From: Mesorhizobium sp. LMG 17147
GTDB lineage: Bacteria; Pseudomonadota; Alphaproteobacteria; Rhizobiales; Rhizobiaceae
DNA length: 64,000 nucleotides
Direction: 5' to 3'
Assembly (NCBI RefSeq): GCF_024297145.1
Contig: NZ_JANCTC010000006.1
Location: 186,001-250,000, forward strand
Within the stretch, counting starts at the first letter, position 1; each line of letters starts with the position of its first letter. The notes below the pieces were generated by a model. That model saw only the letters and a program-made list of their open reading frames with translations. It searched no databases and was not told where the DNA came from. The position numbers and the translations under genes were made by a program. This document shows, piece after piece, positions 17,601 to 25,456 of this stretch.

Positions 17601-18101
17601 ATGACCAGGCTTGCTTCGCTCGCCACCGCTCTTCTGGCGGTGTCTGCCGCCCCGGCAAATGCCGGGCCGCTGGAAGACAACAACATCCAACTCGTCAAGG
17701 ACTACTACGCAGCTTATGCGACCGGGAATCCCGAGGCCGTCCGGCCCTTCCTCGCGCCCGACATCGTGTGGCGCATTCCCGGCCATCATCCGCTTGCCGG
17801 CGACAAGCGCGGGCCGGACGAGGTGGTCGCCTTCTTCCGCGGCCTGGCCGATGGCAAATTCAAGGCCGAGCCGATTTTCTTCCAGGCGCAAGGCGACCTT
17901 GTCGTCGATGTCCATCGCGGCTGGTCGAATGTCGGCTCGGGTCCCGAGATCGACCAGCTCTACGCCCTGATGTTCCGCATCAAGGACGGCAAGATCGCCG
18001 AGGCACAGAATTTTTTGACCGACATGTACCAGTCGGACGCCTTCTACTGGGCGCATTACCTGCTGAAGCCATTGCCCGGCCGACTTGCTGGCGAGCGCTG
18101 A
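17601..18101 (+). CDS. Exported SnoaL-like (NTF2 fold) protein
   Basis: 166 residues. Residues 1-21 are a Sec signal (LASLATALLAVSAAPANA) with an Ala-x-Ala cleavage site. The rest is an NTF2/SnoaL cone: NIQLVKDYYAAYATGNPEAVRPFLAPDIVWRIPGHHPLAGDKRGPDEVVAFF, with the conserved VWxIPG pattern of SnoaL-like small-molecule binders. Likely periplasmic. First gene of an exported set with the hydrolase at 18161 and the SnoaL at 19141. Function inferred from fold only. Confidence 0.8.
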   Translation: MTRLASLATALLAVSAAPANAGPLEDNNIQLVKDYYAAYATGNPEAVRPFLAPDIVWRIPGHHPLAGDKRGPDEVVAFFRGLADGKFKAEPIFFQAQGDLVVDVHRGWSNVGSGPEIDQLYALMFRIKDGKIAEAQNFLTDMYQSDAFYWAHYLLKPLPGRLAGER

Positions 18102-18160
18102 GACGGCGGTCTTTTTCGCAACGCGCCGCGCTTCTCACTCCAAGCCAAAGGAGACTTGCA

Positions 18161-19144
18161 ATGCTTAAAACCCTGACACTTGCTGCAGCAACCGCCGTGA
18201 CGCTCGCCGCCTCCAATGCCGCCGCCGCACCGCGCGTCGAGCGCGTCACATTCTCCTCGCACGGTGAGCAGCTCGTCGGCGAACTCTATCTGCCCGATGA
18301 TCTCGATGCGGCGAGACCTCGGCCCGCGCTGGTCGTGACTGGCGCCTGGATGACGGTGAAGGAACAGATGCCGGCCCGCTACGCCCGCGAGATGGCGGAT
18401 CGCGGGTTCGTCGCCCTGACCTTCGATTTTCGCGGTTGGGGCGAAAGCGGCGGCATACGCCGCCAGTACGAGGATCCTAAGGCCAAGATCGCCGACATAG
18501 AAGCGGCGGTCGCCTATCTCGCGACCCGGCCCGAGACCGATCAGGACCGCATCGGCGGCCTCGGCATTTGCGCCAGCTCCGGCTACATGGTCACTGCCGC
18601 CGCCGAAGATACCGCGATCAAGTCGGTCGCTCTCGTCGCGCCCTGGTTGCAGGATGCCGAAGTGGTCGAGCAGACCTATGGCGGCAAGGAAGGCGTCGCC
18701 AGGCTTGAGGCCGCGAGCGATGCGGCAGAGGCCGCGTATCGCCGCACCGGCAGACAGGCGTTCCTGCCGGCCGCCAGCTTGAGCGACGATCGCGCGATCA
18801 TGTTCAAGGTGCCTTATTACACCGAACCCGATCGCGGCATGATCCCGGCCTGGCGTAACGATGCCGATCCGGCCTTCTGGCGCGGCTGGCTGAGGTTCGA
18901 CGCCATCCAGGCTGCCCCGCGCCTGCACCAGCCCTTTCTGATCGTGCATAGCGAGGCGGCAGCCATTCCGCAGGGTGCGCACAAGTTTTACGCGCGGCTG
19001 ACCAGCTCCAGGCGGGAGCTGTGGCTCGACAATGTCACCCAGTTCGATTTCTACGATCGTGCCGCGCCGGTGAAGGCGGCGAGCGATGCCGCCGCCGCGC
19101 ACTTCCGCGCGACACTGGGCAGTGCGGGGGAGGCGGGACAATGA
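18161..19144 (+). CDS. Exported alpha/beta hydrolase, dienelactone-hydrolase-like
   Basis: 327 residues with a Sec signal (first 23 residues). The core has FDFRGWGESGG and a nucleophile elbow GGLGICASSGY, which places Cys137 at the nucleophile position as in dienelactone hydrolases. The C-terminal triad region reads LDNVTQFDFYDRAAPV, with Gln where many relatives have His. AAAGGAG precedes the ATG. The stop overlaps the next ATG as ATGA, so it is coupled to the Tat SnoaL gene. Periplasmic esterase-like role likely; substrate unknown. Confidence 0.82.
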   Translation: MLKTLTLAAATAVTLAASNAAAAPRVERVTFSSHGEQLVGELYLPDDLDAARPRPALVVTGAWMTVKEQMPARYAREMADRGFVALTFDFRGWGESGGIRRQYEDPKAKIADIEAAVAYLATRPETDQDRIGGLGICASSGYMVTAAAEDTAIKSVALVAPWLQDAEVVEQTYGGKEGVARLEAASDAAEAAYRRTGRQAFLPAASLSDDRAIMFKVPYYTEPDRGMIPAWRNDADPAFWRGWLRFDAIQAAPRLHQPFLIVHSEAAAIPQGAHKFYARLTSSRRELWLDNVTQFDFYDRAAPVKAASDAAAAHFRATLGSAGEAGQ

Positions 19145-19695
19145 GCGTCGTCACCCGCCGGCATATCCTGGCCGCGGCGGTTTCCGCCGCGATGATTTCC
19201 GCCGTCTCGGCGTCCGTTTCGAGCGCCTCGGGAGCTGCGCTGATGGTTGAAGACAGGATGGCCATCGCCGAGGCAGTGGCGGGGATCGGGCTGTATGCCG
19301 ATCTGCGTGATTGGAACCGGGTCAAATCCTATTTCGCGGCCCGCGTCACGACCGACTATACCAGTGTTTTCGGCGGCGAGGCGGGGACCAGCGACCGCGA
19401 CGCGCTGATCGCCCAATGGCAGGGGCTGCTTCCGGGCTTCGACGCCACCCAGCACCTCATCACCAACATCATTGTCGAAGGCGCGGGCAATGATGCCATG
19501 GCGCGCAGTCACGTCCGCGCAACCCACTGGATCGGCGGGCGTTTCTGGACGGTCGGCGGCAGCTATCTCCACCGGCTGGTGCGGGCGCCGGAAGGTTGGC
19601 GCGTCAAGGCAATCTCCATCCGCCGTTTGTACGAAGAGGGGGATCGCGCCGTGCTGGCCGCCGCTGCCGACCGGGTAAAGGCGGAGGCCAAATGA
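19141..19695 (+). CDS. Tat-exported SnoaL-like protein
   Basis: 184 residues. VTRRHILAAAVSAAMIS is a twin-arginine signal. The remainder is a SnoaL-like fold: EDRMAIAEAVAGIGLYADLRDWNRVKSYFAARVTTDYTSVFGGEAG, ending HRLVRAPEGWRVKAISIRRLYEEGDRAVL. It overlaps the hydrolase stop by 4 bp, so the trio is one operon. The 3' two-thirds and the following 170 bp recur as a diverged copy at 21852-22372. Confidence 0.83.
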   Translation: MSVVTRRHILAAAVSAAMISAVSASVSSASGAALMVEDRMAIAEAVAGIGLYADLRDWNRVKSYFAARVTTDYTSVFGGEAGTSDRDALIAQWQGLLPGFDATQHLITNIIVEGAGNDAMARSHVRATHWIGGRFWTVGGSYLHRLVRAPEGWRVKAISIRRLYEEGDRAVLAAAADRVKAEAK

Positions 19696-19865
19696 GTGTT
19701 CGGGTTTGCGCATGCCCAGCCACGCGGCGAGGTTGCTCGGAGCATCGGCAACGTGAATATTGATCGAGGATGTCGGGGCAGGCTTGGCGCATGCGGCATT
19801 AGTGGCGCCACCGCGGACACGAGACATGACCCTTTCACTGCAAGACGTTTCGGATCGGCTTGAGA
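19344..19865 (+). repeat. Direct repeat copy A (about 520 bp)
   Basis: This covers the end of the Tat SnoaL gene, the intergenic stretch and the first 40 bases of the next SnoaL gene. It matches 21852-22372 at roughly 90 percent by eye, with small indels. The two copies bracket the DJ-1 and LysR genes. Confidence 0.88.
19826..19865 (+). pseudogene. Truncated 5' end of the third SnoaL gene
   Basis: ATG 19826 starts MTLSLQDVSDRLE, identical but for one residue to the start of the intact gene at 22333. Homology stops abruptly at 19865 and the frame runs into unrelated sequence. This marks the left breakpoint of the inserted DJ-1/LysR segment. Confidence 0.8.
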
Positions 19866-19932
19866 CTGTAGCGGGTTCTGAAGTTGATCCGCCGACGCGA
19901 GCCGTCGGCAGATCACGGTTGTTCCAGACCGC

Positions 19933-20631
19933 TCAGGCGGTCTTGCTCTTCCTCTGGCTCAAAGCGCCTAGCAGCGCCTCAGCTGCCTCGCTCGATGATG
20001 CTGGGTTCTGACCCGTGATAAGCTGGCCATCGACGACTGTGTGGACGCCCCAGTCCTTGACCTTGGAGAAAACCGCGCCGAGGCTGATCAGCTCGTCCTC
20101 GACCAAGAACGGCACGACATTCGTGAGACCTACGGTCTCCTCCTCGCTATTCGTGAAGCCGGTGACGTAGCGTCCCTGCACAAACGGCGTGCCGTCGGGA
20201 CTGGTCACGCGATGCAGAACGCCCGGTGCGTGGCAAACGAGGGCGATCGGCTTGCCGGCCGCGATGAAGGATCCTATCAGCTTGATCGAATTCGGATCTT
20301 CGGCCAAATCCCACAGCGGGCCATGGCCGCCGGGGTAGAAGACCGTGTCGAAGTCCTTCTGGTCGACACTGTCCAGGCGCACGGTTTCTGCGAGCTGCGC
20401 CTTGGCAACATCGTCAGCACTGAAGCGCCGTGTAAGGTCGGTCTGGAACATAGGCTCGTCGCTTTTCGGATCGAGAGGCGGCTGGCCGCCCTTCGGCGAG
20501 GCGAGGGTGATCTCGGCGCCGGCGTCCTTGAAGACGTAGTAGGGGGCTGCCAGTTCCTCGAGCCAGAAGCCGGTCTTCTTGCCGGTGTTACCGAGAGTGT
20601 CGTGGGAGGTGAGTACCATCAGGACTTTCAT
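19933..20631 (-). CDS. DJ-1/PfpI superfamily protein, Hsp31/glyoxalase III-like
   Basis: 232 residues. MKVLMVLTSHDTLGNTGKKTGFWLEELAAPYYVFKDAGAEITLASPKGG is the Hsp31-type start with the conserved Glu. The nucleophile elbow is ALVCHAPGVLH with Cys133 followed by His. FYPGGHGPLWDL precedes it. Family members convert methylglyoxal to lactate or act as chaperones or deglycases in the cytosol. It is divergent from the LysR gene at 20800 and probably controlled by it. The pair lies between 520-bp direct repeats. Confidence 0.88.
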   Translation of the reverse strand: MKVLMVLTSHDTLGNTGKKTGFWLEELAAPYYVFKDAGAEITLASPKGGQPPLDPKSDEPMFQTDLTRRFSADDVAKAQLAETVRLDSVDQKDFDTVFYPGGHGPLWDLAEDPNSIKLIGSFIAAGKPIALVCHAPGVLHRVTSPDGTPFVQGRYVTGFTNSEEETVGLTNVVPFLVEDELISLGAVFSKVKDWGVHTVVDGQLITGQNPASSSEAAEALLGALSQRKSKTA

Positions 20632-20799
20632 TGTCGGATCCTTTTCTCAGGTGATGCCGCGCCGATGAGGCGTCGTAGTTGGTTGATTTGGAGCTCAATC
20701 GGCCGCGTCGGCCTGTCGATGTACGGATAATGGCACCTGCCCATGTATTTCAGAAATTTATTTCATTTATTTTATATATTGGTGTGAGATTATATCTCG

Positions 20800-21708
20800 A
20801 TGAGATACGATCTGAACCTGCTCCCGGTTTTCCTCGCCCTGATGGAAGAGCGGAGCGTGACACGGGCAGCAGCGCGACTGGGCATCACCCAGCCGGCGCT
20901 GTCCAATTCGTTGAACCGCCTGCGCGACACCCTCCGGGATCCGCTATTCATCCGGGAAAGGTATGGCATAAAGCCGACGCAATTGGCTGAGGAGATCGCT
21001 CCGACGATCGAAGCAGCGCTGGCGCAACTGGACGATCTCATTTTGAACCAGCAGGAATTTCAGCCAGCAAAGGCCGAACGGCTGTTCACGCTTGCCCCCA
21101 ACAGTTACGTGGAGCTTGTGTTGATGCCGGCCCTCGTCGCGAGGACGCGTGAGCTGGCGCCTGGTATCAAGCTCCGCATGACAGCATTTGGCAACGATCT
21201 CGCCGAGACCGGCGTCATTTCCGGTACCACGGCCATGGTGATTGGCCGGATCGTCGATCCGCCGGGCAATCTTGTCGTCCAGCATCTTATGGACGATGGG
21301 CTCGCCTGCGCGGTGCGCAAGGATCATCCCGACGTTCGAGACCATATTTCCCGAGAACAGTATGAAAGGCTCAAGCACGTGAACGTGCTCCCGCCGGGCC
21401 GGCTGCGGGCGGGCCTCTTCCAGGCATTGGAACAACAAAACCTCAAGCGAGAGATTGCCCTTTCTGTCACGCACTTCCTGGCCGTGCCAGAGATGCTTGC
21501 CGTCACGGATTACTGCGCAACGCTGCCGAGACTGATCTGCCGCAGCCTTGAGAGGGATCCGCGCCTGAAGATACTACCGCCGCCCGTCGACCTCGGCACT
21601 TTTCCAGTGCAGATGGCTTGGCACATTCGCTACCGCCACGACCCAGCCCACAGGTGGTTGCGTTCGATGATCGGCGAATTGGCAAAAGAAATGACGTCGG
21701 AGACCTAA
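20800..21708 (+). CDS. LysR-family transcriptional regulator
   Basis: 302 residues. The HTH reads NLLPVFLALMEERSVTRAAARLGITQPALSNSLNRLRDTLRDPLFIRERYGIKPT, the NodD-like branch, followed by a complete effector domain ending RHDPAHRWLRSMIGEL. The 168-bp gap to the divergent DJ-1-like gene is notably A+T-rich just before the start. The most likely target is that DJ-1-like gene. Part of the segment inserted between direct repeats. Confidence 0.88.
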   Translation: MRYDLNLLPVFLALMEERSVTRAAARLGITQPALSNSLNRLRDTLRDPLFIRERYGIKPTQLAEEIAPTIEAALAQLDDLILNQQEFQPAKAERLFTLAPNSYVELVLMPALVARTRELAPGIKLRMTAFGNDLAETGVISGTTAMVIGRIVDPPGNLVVQHLMDDGLACAVRKDHPDVRDHISREQYERLKHVNVLPPGRLRAGLFQALEQQNLKREIALSVTHFLAVPEMLAVTDYCATLPRLICRSLERDPRLKILPPPVDLGTFPVQMAWHIRYRHDPAHRWLRSMIGELAKEMTSET

Positions 21709-21851
21709 GACGGCTTTCTTGTATCCGCGTTGTCCGCAAAGGCCAAACCGGGCCATTCATCGTGCCGTATGCCGAGCACCAGATCCGGACTTGCCCGAGC
21801 TATCAGCAAGCGGCAGCTAGGGTCGCACCATGCCGCCAACTAAGTGCTGTC

Positions 21852-22200
21852 CGTCACGACCGACTATACCAGCCTCTTCGGCGGCGAAGCCGCGACCAGC
21901 GGCCGCGACGCGCTGATCGCCCAGTGGCAAGGACTGCCGCCGGGCTTCGACGCCACCCAGCACCTCATCACCAACATCACCGTCGAAGGCGCAGGCAATG
22001 ACGCGGTTGCACGCAGCCATGTCCGCGCAGCCCACTGGATCACGGGCGGTTCTGGACGGTCGGTGGCAGCTATCTCCACCGGCTGGTGCGGACGCCGGAA
22101 GGCTGGCGCGTCAAGGCAATCTCCATCCGCCGCTTGTACGAAGAGGGGGATCGCGCCGTTCTGGCCGCCGCGGCCGACCGGGTAAAGGCGGAGGCCAAAT
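21852..22200 (+). pseudogene. 5'-truncated, frameshifted copy of the Tat SnoaL gene
   Basis: It begins at the codons for TTDYTSLFGGEA, without signal peptide or first helix. It reads in frame to AAHWIT, where an indel near 22045 shifts the frame before the segment matching WRVKAISIRRLYEEGDRAVL. It is part of repeat copy B. Confidence 0.85.
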
Positions 22201-22372
22201 GAGTATTCGGGTTTGCGCATGGCCAGTCGCGCGGCGAGGTTGCTGCGAGCATCGGCAACGTGAATATTGATCGAAATGTCGGGGCAGGCTTGGCGCATGC
22301 GGCATTCGTGCCGCCAACCGCGGAGACAGGACATGACCCTTTCACTGCAGGAGGTTTCGGATCGGCTCGAGA
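21852..22372 (+). repeat. Direct repeat copy B (about 520 bp)
   Basis: Matches 19344-19865 in the same orientation. It ends inside the intact SnoaL gene at 22333, so copy A has the intact left gene and copy B the intact right gene. Confidence 0.88.
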
Positions 22373-22779
22373 TCGAACAGCTGCTTGTTCGCCATTGCTA
22401 CGCTGTGGACGATCGCGACTGGGACGCCTATCGCAAAATATTCACACTCGATGCCGTGCTTGACGACACTGTAACAGGTGGAATCAGGAGCGGTGTGGAT
22501 GAGCATGTCGCTTACATGAAAGGCGCCCTTTCGAAGATATTGATCTCTCAGCACGCCATTTCGACAATCCTTCTGGATCTCCGAGGGGATGAGGCCAGCG
22601 CGCGCGTGCATTGTTCATGCCCGATGGTGGTCGACCTCGGCGAAGGCAAAAGGCAGGTCTTCTTCCAAGGGCTCTGGTATCGCGACCGCGTCGTACGCAC
22701 GTCCGAGGGCTGGCGCATAAGTGAACTTGTCGAGGAAGGCTATTGGAATCACAATTTGCCGGAGGGGTTCGCGTTCTGA
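22333..22779 (+). CDS. SnoaL-like (nuclear transport factor 2 fold) protein
   Basis: 148 residues without a signal peptide: LSLQEVSDRLEIEQLLVRHCYAVDDRDWDAYRKIFTLDAVLDDTVTGG, the start of the SnoaL_4/ring-hydroxylating-dioxygenase-beta-like family, then FQGLWYRDRVVRTSEGWRISELVEEGYWNHNLPEGF. The truncated start at 19826 indicates it was originally the fourth gene of the SnoaL-hydrolase-SnoaL operon. It now lies about 2.6 kb further on, without an obvious own promoter. Substrate unknown. Confidence 0.8.
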   Translation: MTLSLQEVSDRLEIEQLLVRHCYAVDDRDWDAYRKIFTLDAVLDDTVTGGIRSGVDEHVAYMKGALSKILISQHAISTILLDLRGDEASARVHCSCPMVVDLGEGKRQVFFQGLWYRDRVVRTSEGWRISELVEEGYWNHNLPEGFAF

Positions 22780-22834
22780 CGTCTGTTACGCGCTGCGCTG
22801 GATTCGCCACGGACGCCGTTTTCAGACGTGGCAG

Positions 22835-23266
22835 CTACTGGCGCAACACGGTGTTCTTGGTGCCTTCTTCGACCTGGTCGATGACCAGCAGCTTGACCGG
22901 ATCGGCGCCGATATTGATCGCCTGATGCCATTGCCCGATCATCTCGATGATGAAATCACCTGTTTGATAGGTGTTGCTCTTGCCGGTCTCGACGTTGGTG
23001 ACCTGAAGCGTGCCGGCCTCGACATAGGCATAGCGCGGAAACGGATGCTTGTGGACCGGCAAGGTCGCGCCCGGCGCGATCTGATAGGCCGAGACCAGGA
23101 CCTGGACGTTCTTCTGGGGCAGCGTGATCGGCTGGCCGGACGCGGTCTCGGTGCGAGAGGCAAGCGGGGTTACGACAACCGGCGTCCCGCTGGCATCCAG
23201 CGCCTGGGCGCTGTTTGCAAACAGTGCAGCCGTGAGCAGCAGCGTCGGTGCCAAGATTTTTCGCAT
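22835..23266 (-). CDS. Exported cupin-domain protein
   Basis: 143 residues. A Sec signal (first 22 residues, ending NSAQA) precedes a single cupin: APGATLPVHKHPFPRYAYVEAGTLQV is motif 1 with HxH-type ligands, and GDFIIEMIGQWHQAINIG is motif 2. Likely a periplasmic metal-binding small protein. It converges with the SnoaL gene and follows the AraC-type regulator gene in the same direction after a 70-bp gap. Enzymatic activity cannot be assigned. Confidence 0.82.
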   Translation of the reverse strand: MRKILAPTLLLTAALFANSAQALDASGTPVVVTPLASRTETASGQPITLPQKNVQVLVSAYQIAPGATLPVHKHPFPRYAYVEAGTLQVTNVETGKSNTYQTGDFIIEMIGQWHQAINIGADPVKLLVIDQVEEGTKNTVLRQ

Positions 23267-23336
23267 GATTCCCCCCGAACTGCGTCAGCATTGCGCAGCA
23301 AGCTTTGAGGCGCAAGCTTGTCTGTTCAGGAGCGCC

Positions 23337-24173
23337 TTATCCCGCTCTTCTGAACATGCCCGGCGTCATGCCATGCATGGCCCGGAATGTACGGGAAAAA
23401 TGGCTCTGGTCGGCGAAACCCGCCGTAATAGCGGCGTCGGCGAGGCCAAATCCCTGTTCGATCAGCGCGCTCGCCCGGCGCAATCGCCGGTCGCGGATAT
23501 AGGCCGCCGGCGTCAGGCCAATTGCCTTGTTGAAGTCGCGGATGACCTGGAACCGGGTCACGCCAGCCGCGCCGGCAAGCCGCTTGAGGCCGAGCTGCGA
23601 GCCAAGCTCGCTTTCGACAAGATCGCGGTAGAGCGAAAATCTTCGCTGCGATCCGGAGCTTTCGATCTCTTCGGCCTGTCCGCTCGAGTCGCCATGCCGA
23701 ACGATCAGTTGTCTAAGCGCCACGAGCAGGGACGTCTCGGCCGTCATTGTGTCCGGGGATGTCGAGCCGTGGTGCGCTGCCGTCAATGCTGCGGCGAGAC
23801 TGCTGTCTTCAATCGTCGCGCGCGAAAACACCGGAGCGCCGTCGCGGCCGAGTTCGCGGGTAAGCGCGGTCATCATCGGCACCGAAGGATAAAATGTCCG
23901 GTAGGCCCAGCCTTCATCCGCCCCGCGTTCGCCGTCATGCCACTCTTCAGGATTGACGACGGCAATGGCGCCCGCCGGAGCGAGAACGCGTTGACGGCCG
24001 ATGCGAATGCGCTCGCAGCCGGCGGTGATCAGGGCGATTACATAGGTCGGGTGCGTGTGCAGGTCGTAGCGGTGCTGGGTGAAGCGCGCCTCGAACAGGC
24101 CCAGGTCGGGGAAGCACGGATGGCGCCAGTATTTCCCGGTCTCTGCCGCTTCGTTTGTCTTTGTCATGGTCAA
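23337..24173 (-). CDS. AraC-family transcriptional regulator
   Basis: 278 residues. The N-terminal cupin-like sensor (RYDLHTHPTYVIALITAGCERIRIGRQRVLAPAGAIAVVNPEEWHDGE) is followed by two HTHs, LGLKRLAGAAGVTRFQVIRDFNKAIGLTPAAYIRDRRL and GFGLADAAITAGFADQSHFSRTFRAMHGMTPGMFRR. It is divergent from the M20 amidohydrolase (83 bp apart) and upstream of the exported cupin, either of which may be its target. ATG 24167 is an alternative start. Confidence 0.9.
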   Translation of the reverse strand: MTMTKTNEAAETGKYWRHPCFPDLGLFEARFTQHRYDLHTHPTYVIALITAGCERIRIGRQRVLAPAGAIAVVNPEEWHDGERGADEGWAYRTFYPSVPMMTALTRELGRDGAPVFSRATIEDSSLAAALTAAHHGSTSPDTMTAETSLLVALRQLIVRHGDSSGQAEEIESSGSQRRFSLYRDLVESELGSQLGLKRLAGAAGVTRFQVIRDFNKAIGLTPAAYIRDRRLRRASALIEQGFGLADAAITAGFADQSHFSRTFRAMHGMTPGMFRRAG

Positions 24174-24256
24174 TCCGGTTCAAGACGCTTTTCGTCGGGC
24201 CTTCTATGGCTGGCAGGATCAAACCGCGCCGCCTTGCCGGCGTGAAAGGAGGCATC

Positions 24257-25456
24257 ATGCTGCATAATGACCCCATCGCCGCGCTGACACCAGAGGTCAT
24301 AGGCTGGCGGCACCATATCCATGCCAATCCGGAGCTCGGATTCAATGAATACGAAACGGCGCGTTTCGTTGCAGAGAAGCTGCGCTCCTTCGGCGTCGAC
24401 GAGGTGCATGAAGGGATCGGCGGCACCGGCGTCGTCGGTGTCCTGCGCAGCGGTGGCGGCGCACGCGCCATCGGCCTTCGCGCCGAGCTCGACGCGCTTC
24501 CGGTGCTGGAGAAAACCGGCTTGGCCTATGCCTCCAGGAAAGAAGGAGTAATGCACGCCTGCGGCCATGACGGCCACACCGCCATGCTGCTCGGCGCCGC
24601 CAAACTGCTCAGTCAATCGCGCACCTTCGACGGCACCGTCACTTTCATCTTTCAGCCGGCCGAGGAAAACGAGGGCGGCAGCATGCGCATGATCGAGGAC
24701 GGCCTGTTCAAGCGCTTTCCGGTCGAGGCGGTCTATGCGGTCCACAACTGGCCGGGCGTCAGGCTGGGGACGATCGCCACCCGCGCTGGTGCCCAAATGG
24801 CGGCCGTGGATAATTTCGAACTGACCTTCGAGGGTCTTGGCGCGCATGCCGCGATGCCGCAGCTCGGCGACGACCCAATCCTGGCCGCCGGCGCCTTCGT
24901 GCAAGCCGTCCAGCGCATCGTCAGCCGCTCGGTCGACCCGCAAAGCGCGCTTGTCGTCAGCCTCACGCAGATCCATGGCGGTAATGTCGGCAACATCGTG
25001 CCGGGCAAGGTCTGGCTGCAAGGCACCTGCCGCTTCTTCGAGCCCGGCCTTTCCGACCGTTGCGAGAGGCTGATCGGCGAGATCGCAAAAGGCATTGCCG
25101 CCGCACATTCGCTCAACGCCAGGCTCGACTACCGGAAGGGCTATCCGCCGCTGATCAACACGGCGGACGCGACGGCCCACGCCGTCGAGGCGGCGGCATC
25201 CGTCGTCGGCCGGGAGAATGTGTTGACCGAGTTCAGCCCCAGTCTCGGCTGCGAGGATTTCGCTTTCATGATCCGCGACGCCGGCGGCTGCTATGCGTGG
25301 ATCGGTGCCGGCGAGGTCGGCCCGGGCGAAGGCCTGCACGGCGACCGCTACGTTTTCAACGACGAGATCGTGCCGACGGTGATGCGCTATTACGTCAACC
25401 TCGTCGAGCAGACGCTTCCGCGGGCCGGTCCTTCTACAGCAGTTTTTCCGGGGTGA
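24257..25456 (+). CDS. M20-family amidohydrolase (IAA-amino acid/hippurate hydrolase type)
   Basis: 399 residues from ATG 24257, which has a perfect AAAGGAGG. Metal-site motifs are HANPELGFNEYET, MHACGHDGHTAMLLGAAKLL with bridging Cys and His, and FQPAEENEGGSMRMIEDGLF with the catalytic Glu. The dimerisation lid follows and the last His is in the C-terminal segment before DRYVFNDEIVP. It cleaves N-acyl amino acids or similar amides in the cytosol. Its end overlaps the convergent molybdenum-subunit gene by 23 bp. A piece of its C-terminal coding sequence recurs at 34231. Confidence 0.87.
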   Translation: MLHNDPIAALTPEVIGWRHHIHANPELGFNEYETARFVAEKLRSFGVDEVHEGIGGTGVVGVLRSGGGARAIGLRAELDALPVLEKTGLAYASRKEGVMHACGHDGHTAMLLGAAKLLSQSRTFDGTVTFIFQPAEENEGGSMRMIEDGLFKRFPVEAVYAVHNWPGVRLGTIATRAGAQMAAVDNFELTFEGLGAHAAMPQLGDDPILAAGAFVQAVQRIVSRSVDPQSALVVSLTQIHGGNVGNIVPGKVWLQGTCRFFEPGLSDRCERLIGEIAKGIAAAHSLNARLDYRKGYPPLINTADATAHAVEAAASVVGRENVLTEFSPSLGCEDFAFMIRDAGGCYAWIGAGEVGPGEGLHGDRYVFNDEIVPTVMRYYVNLVEQTLPRAGPSTAVFPG

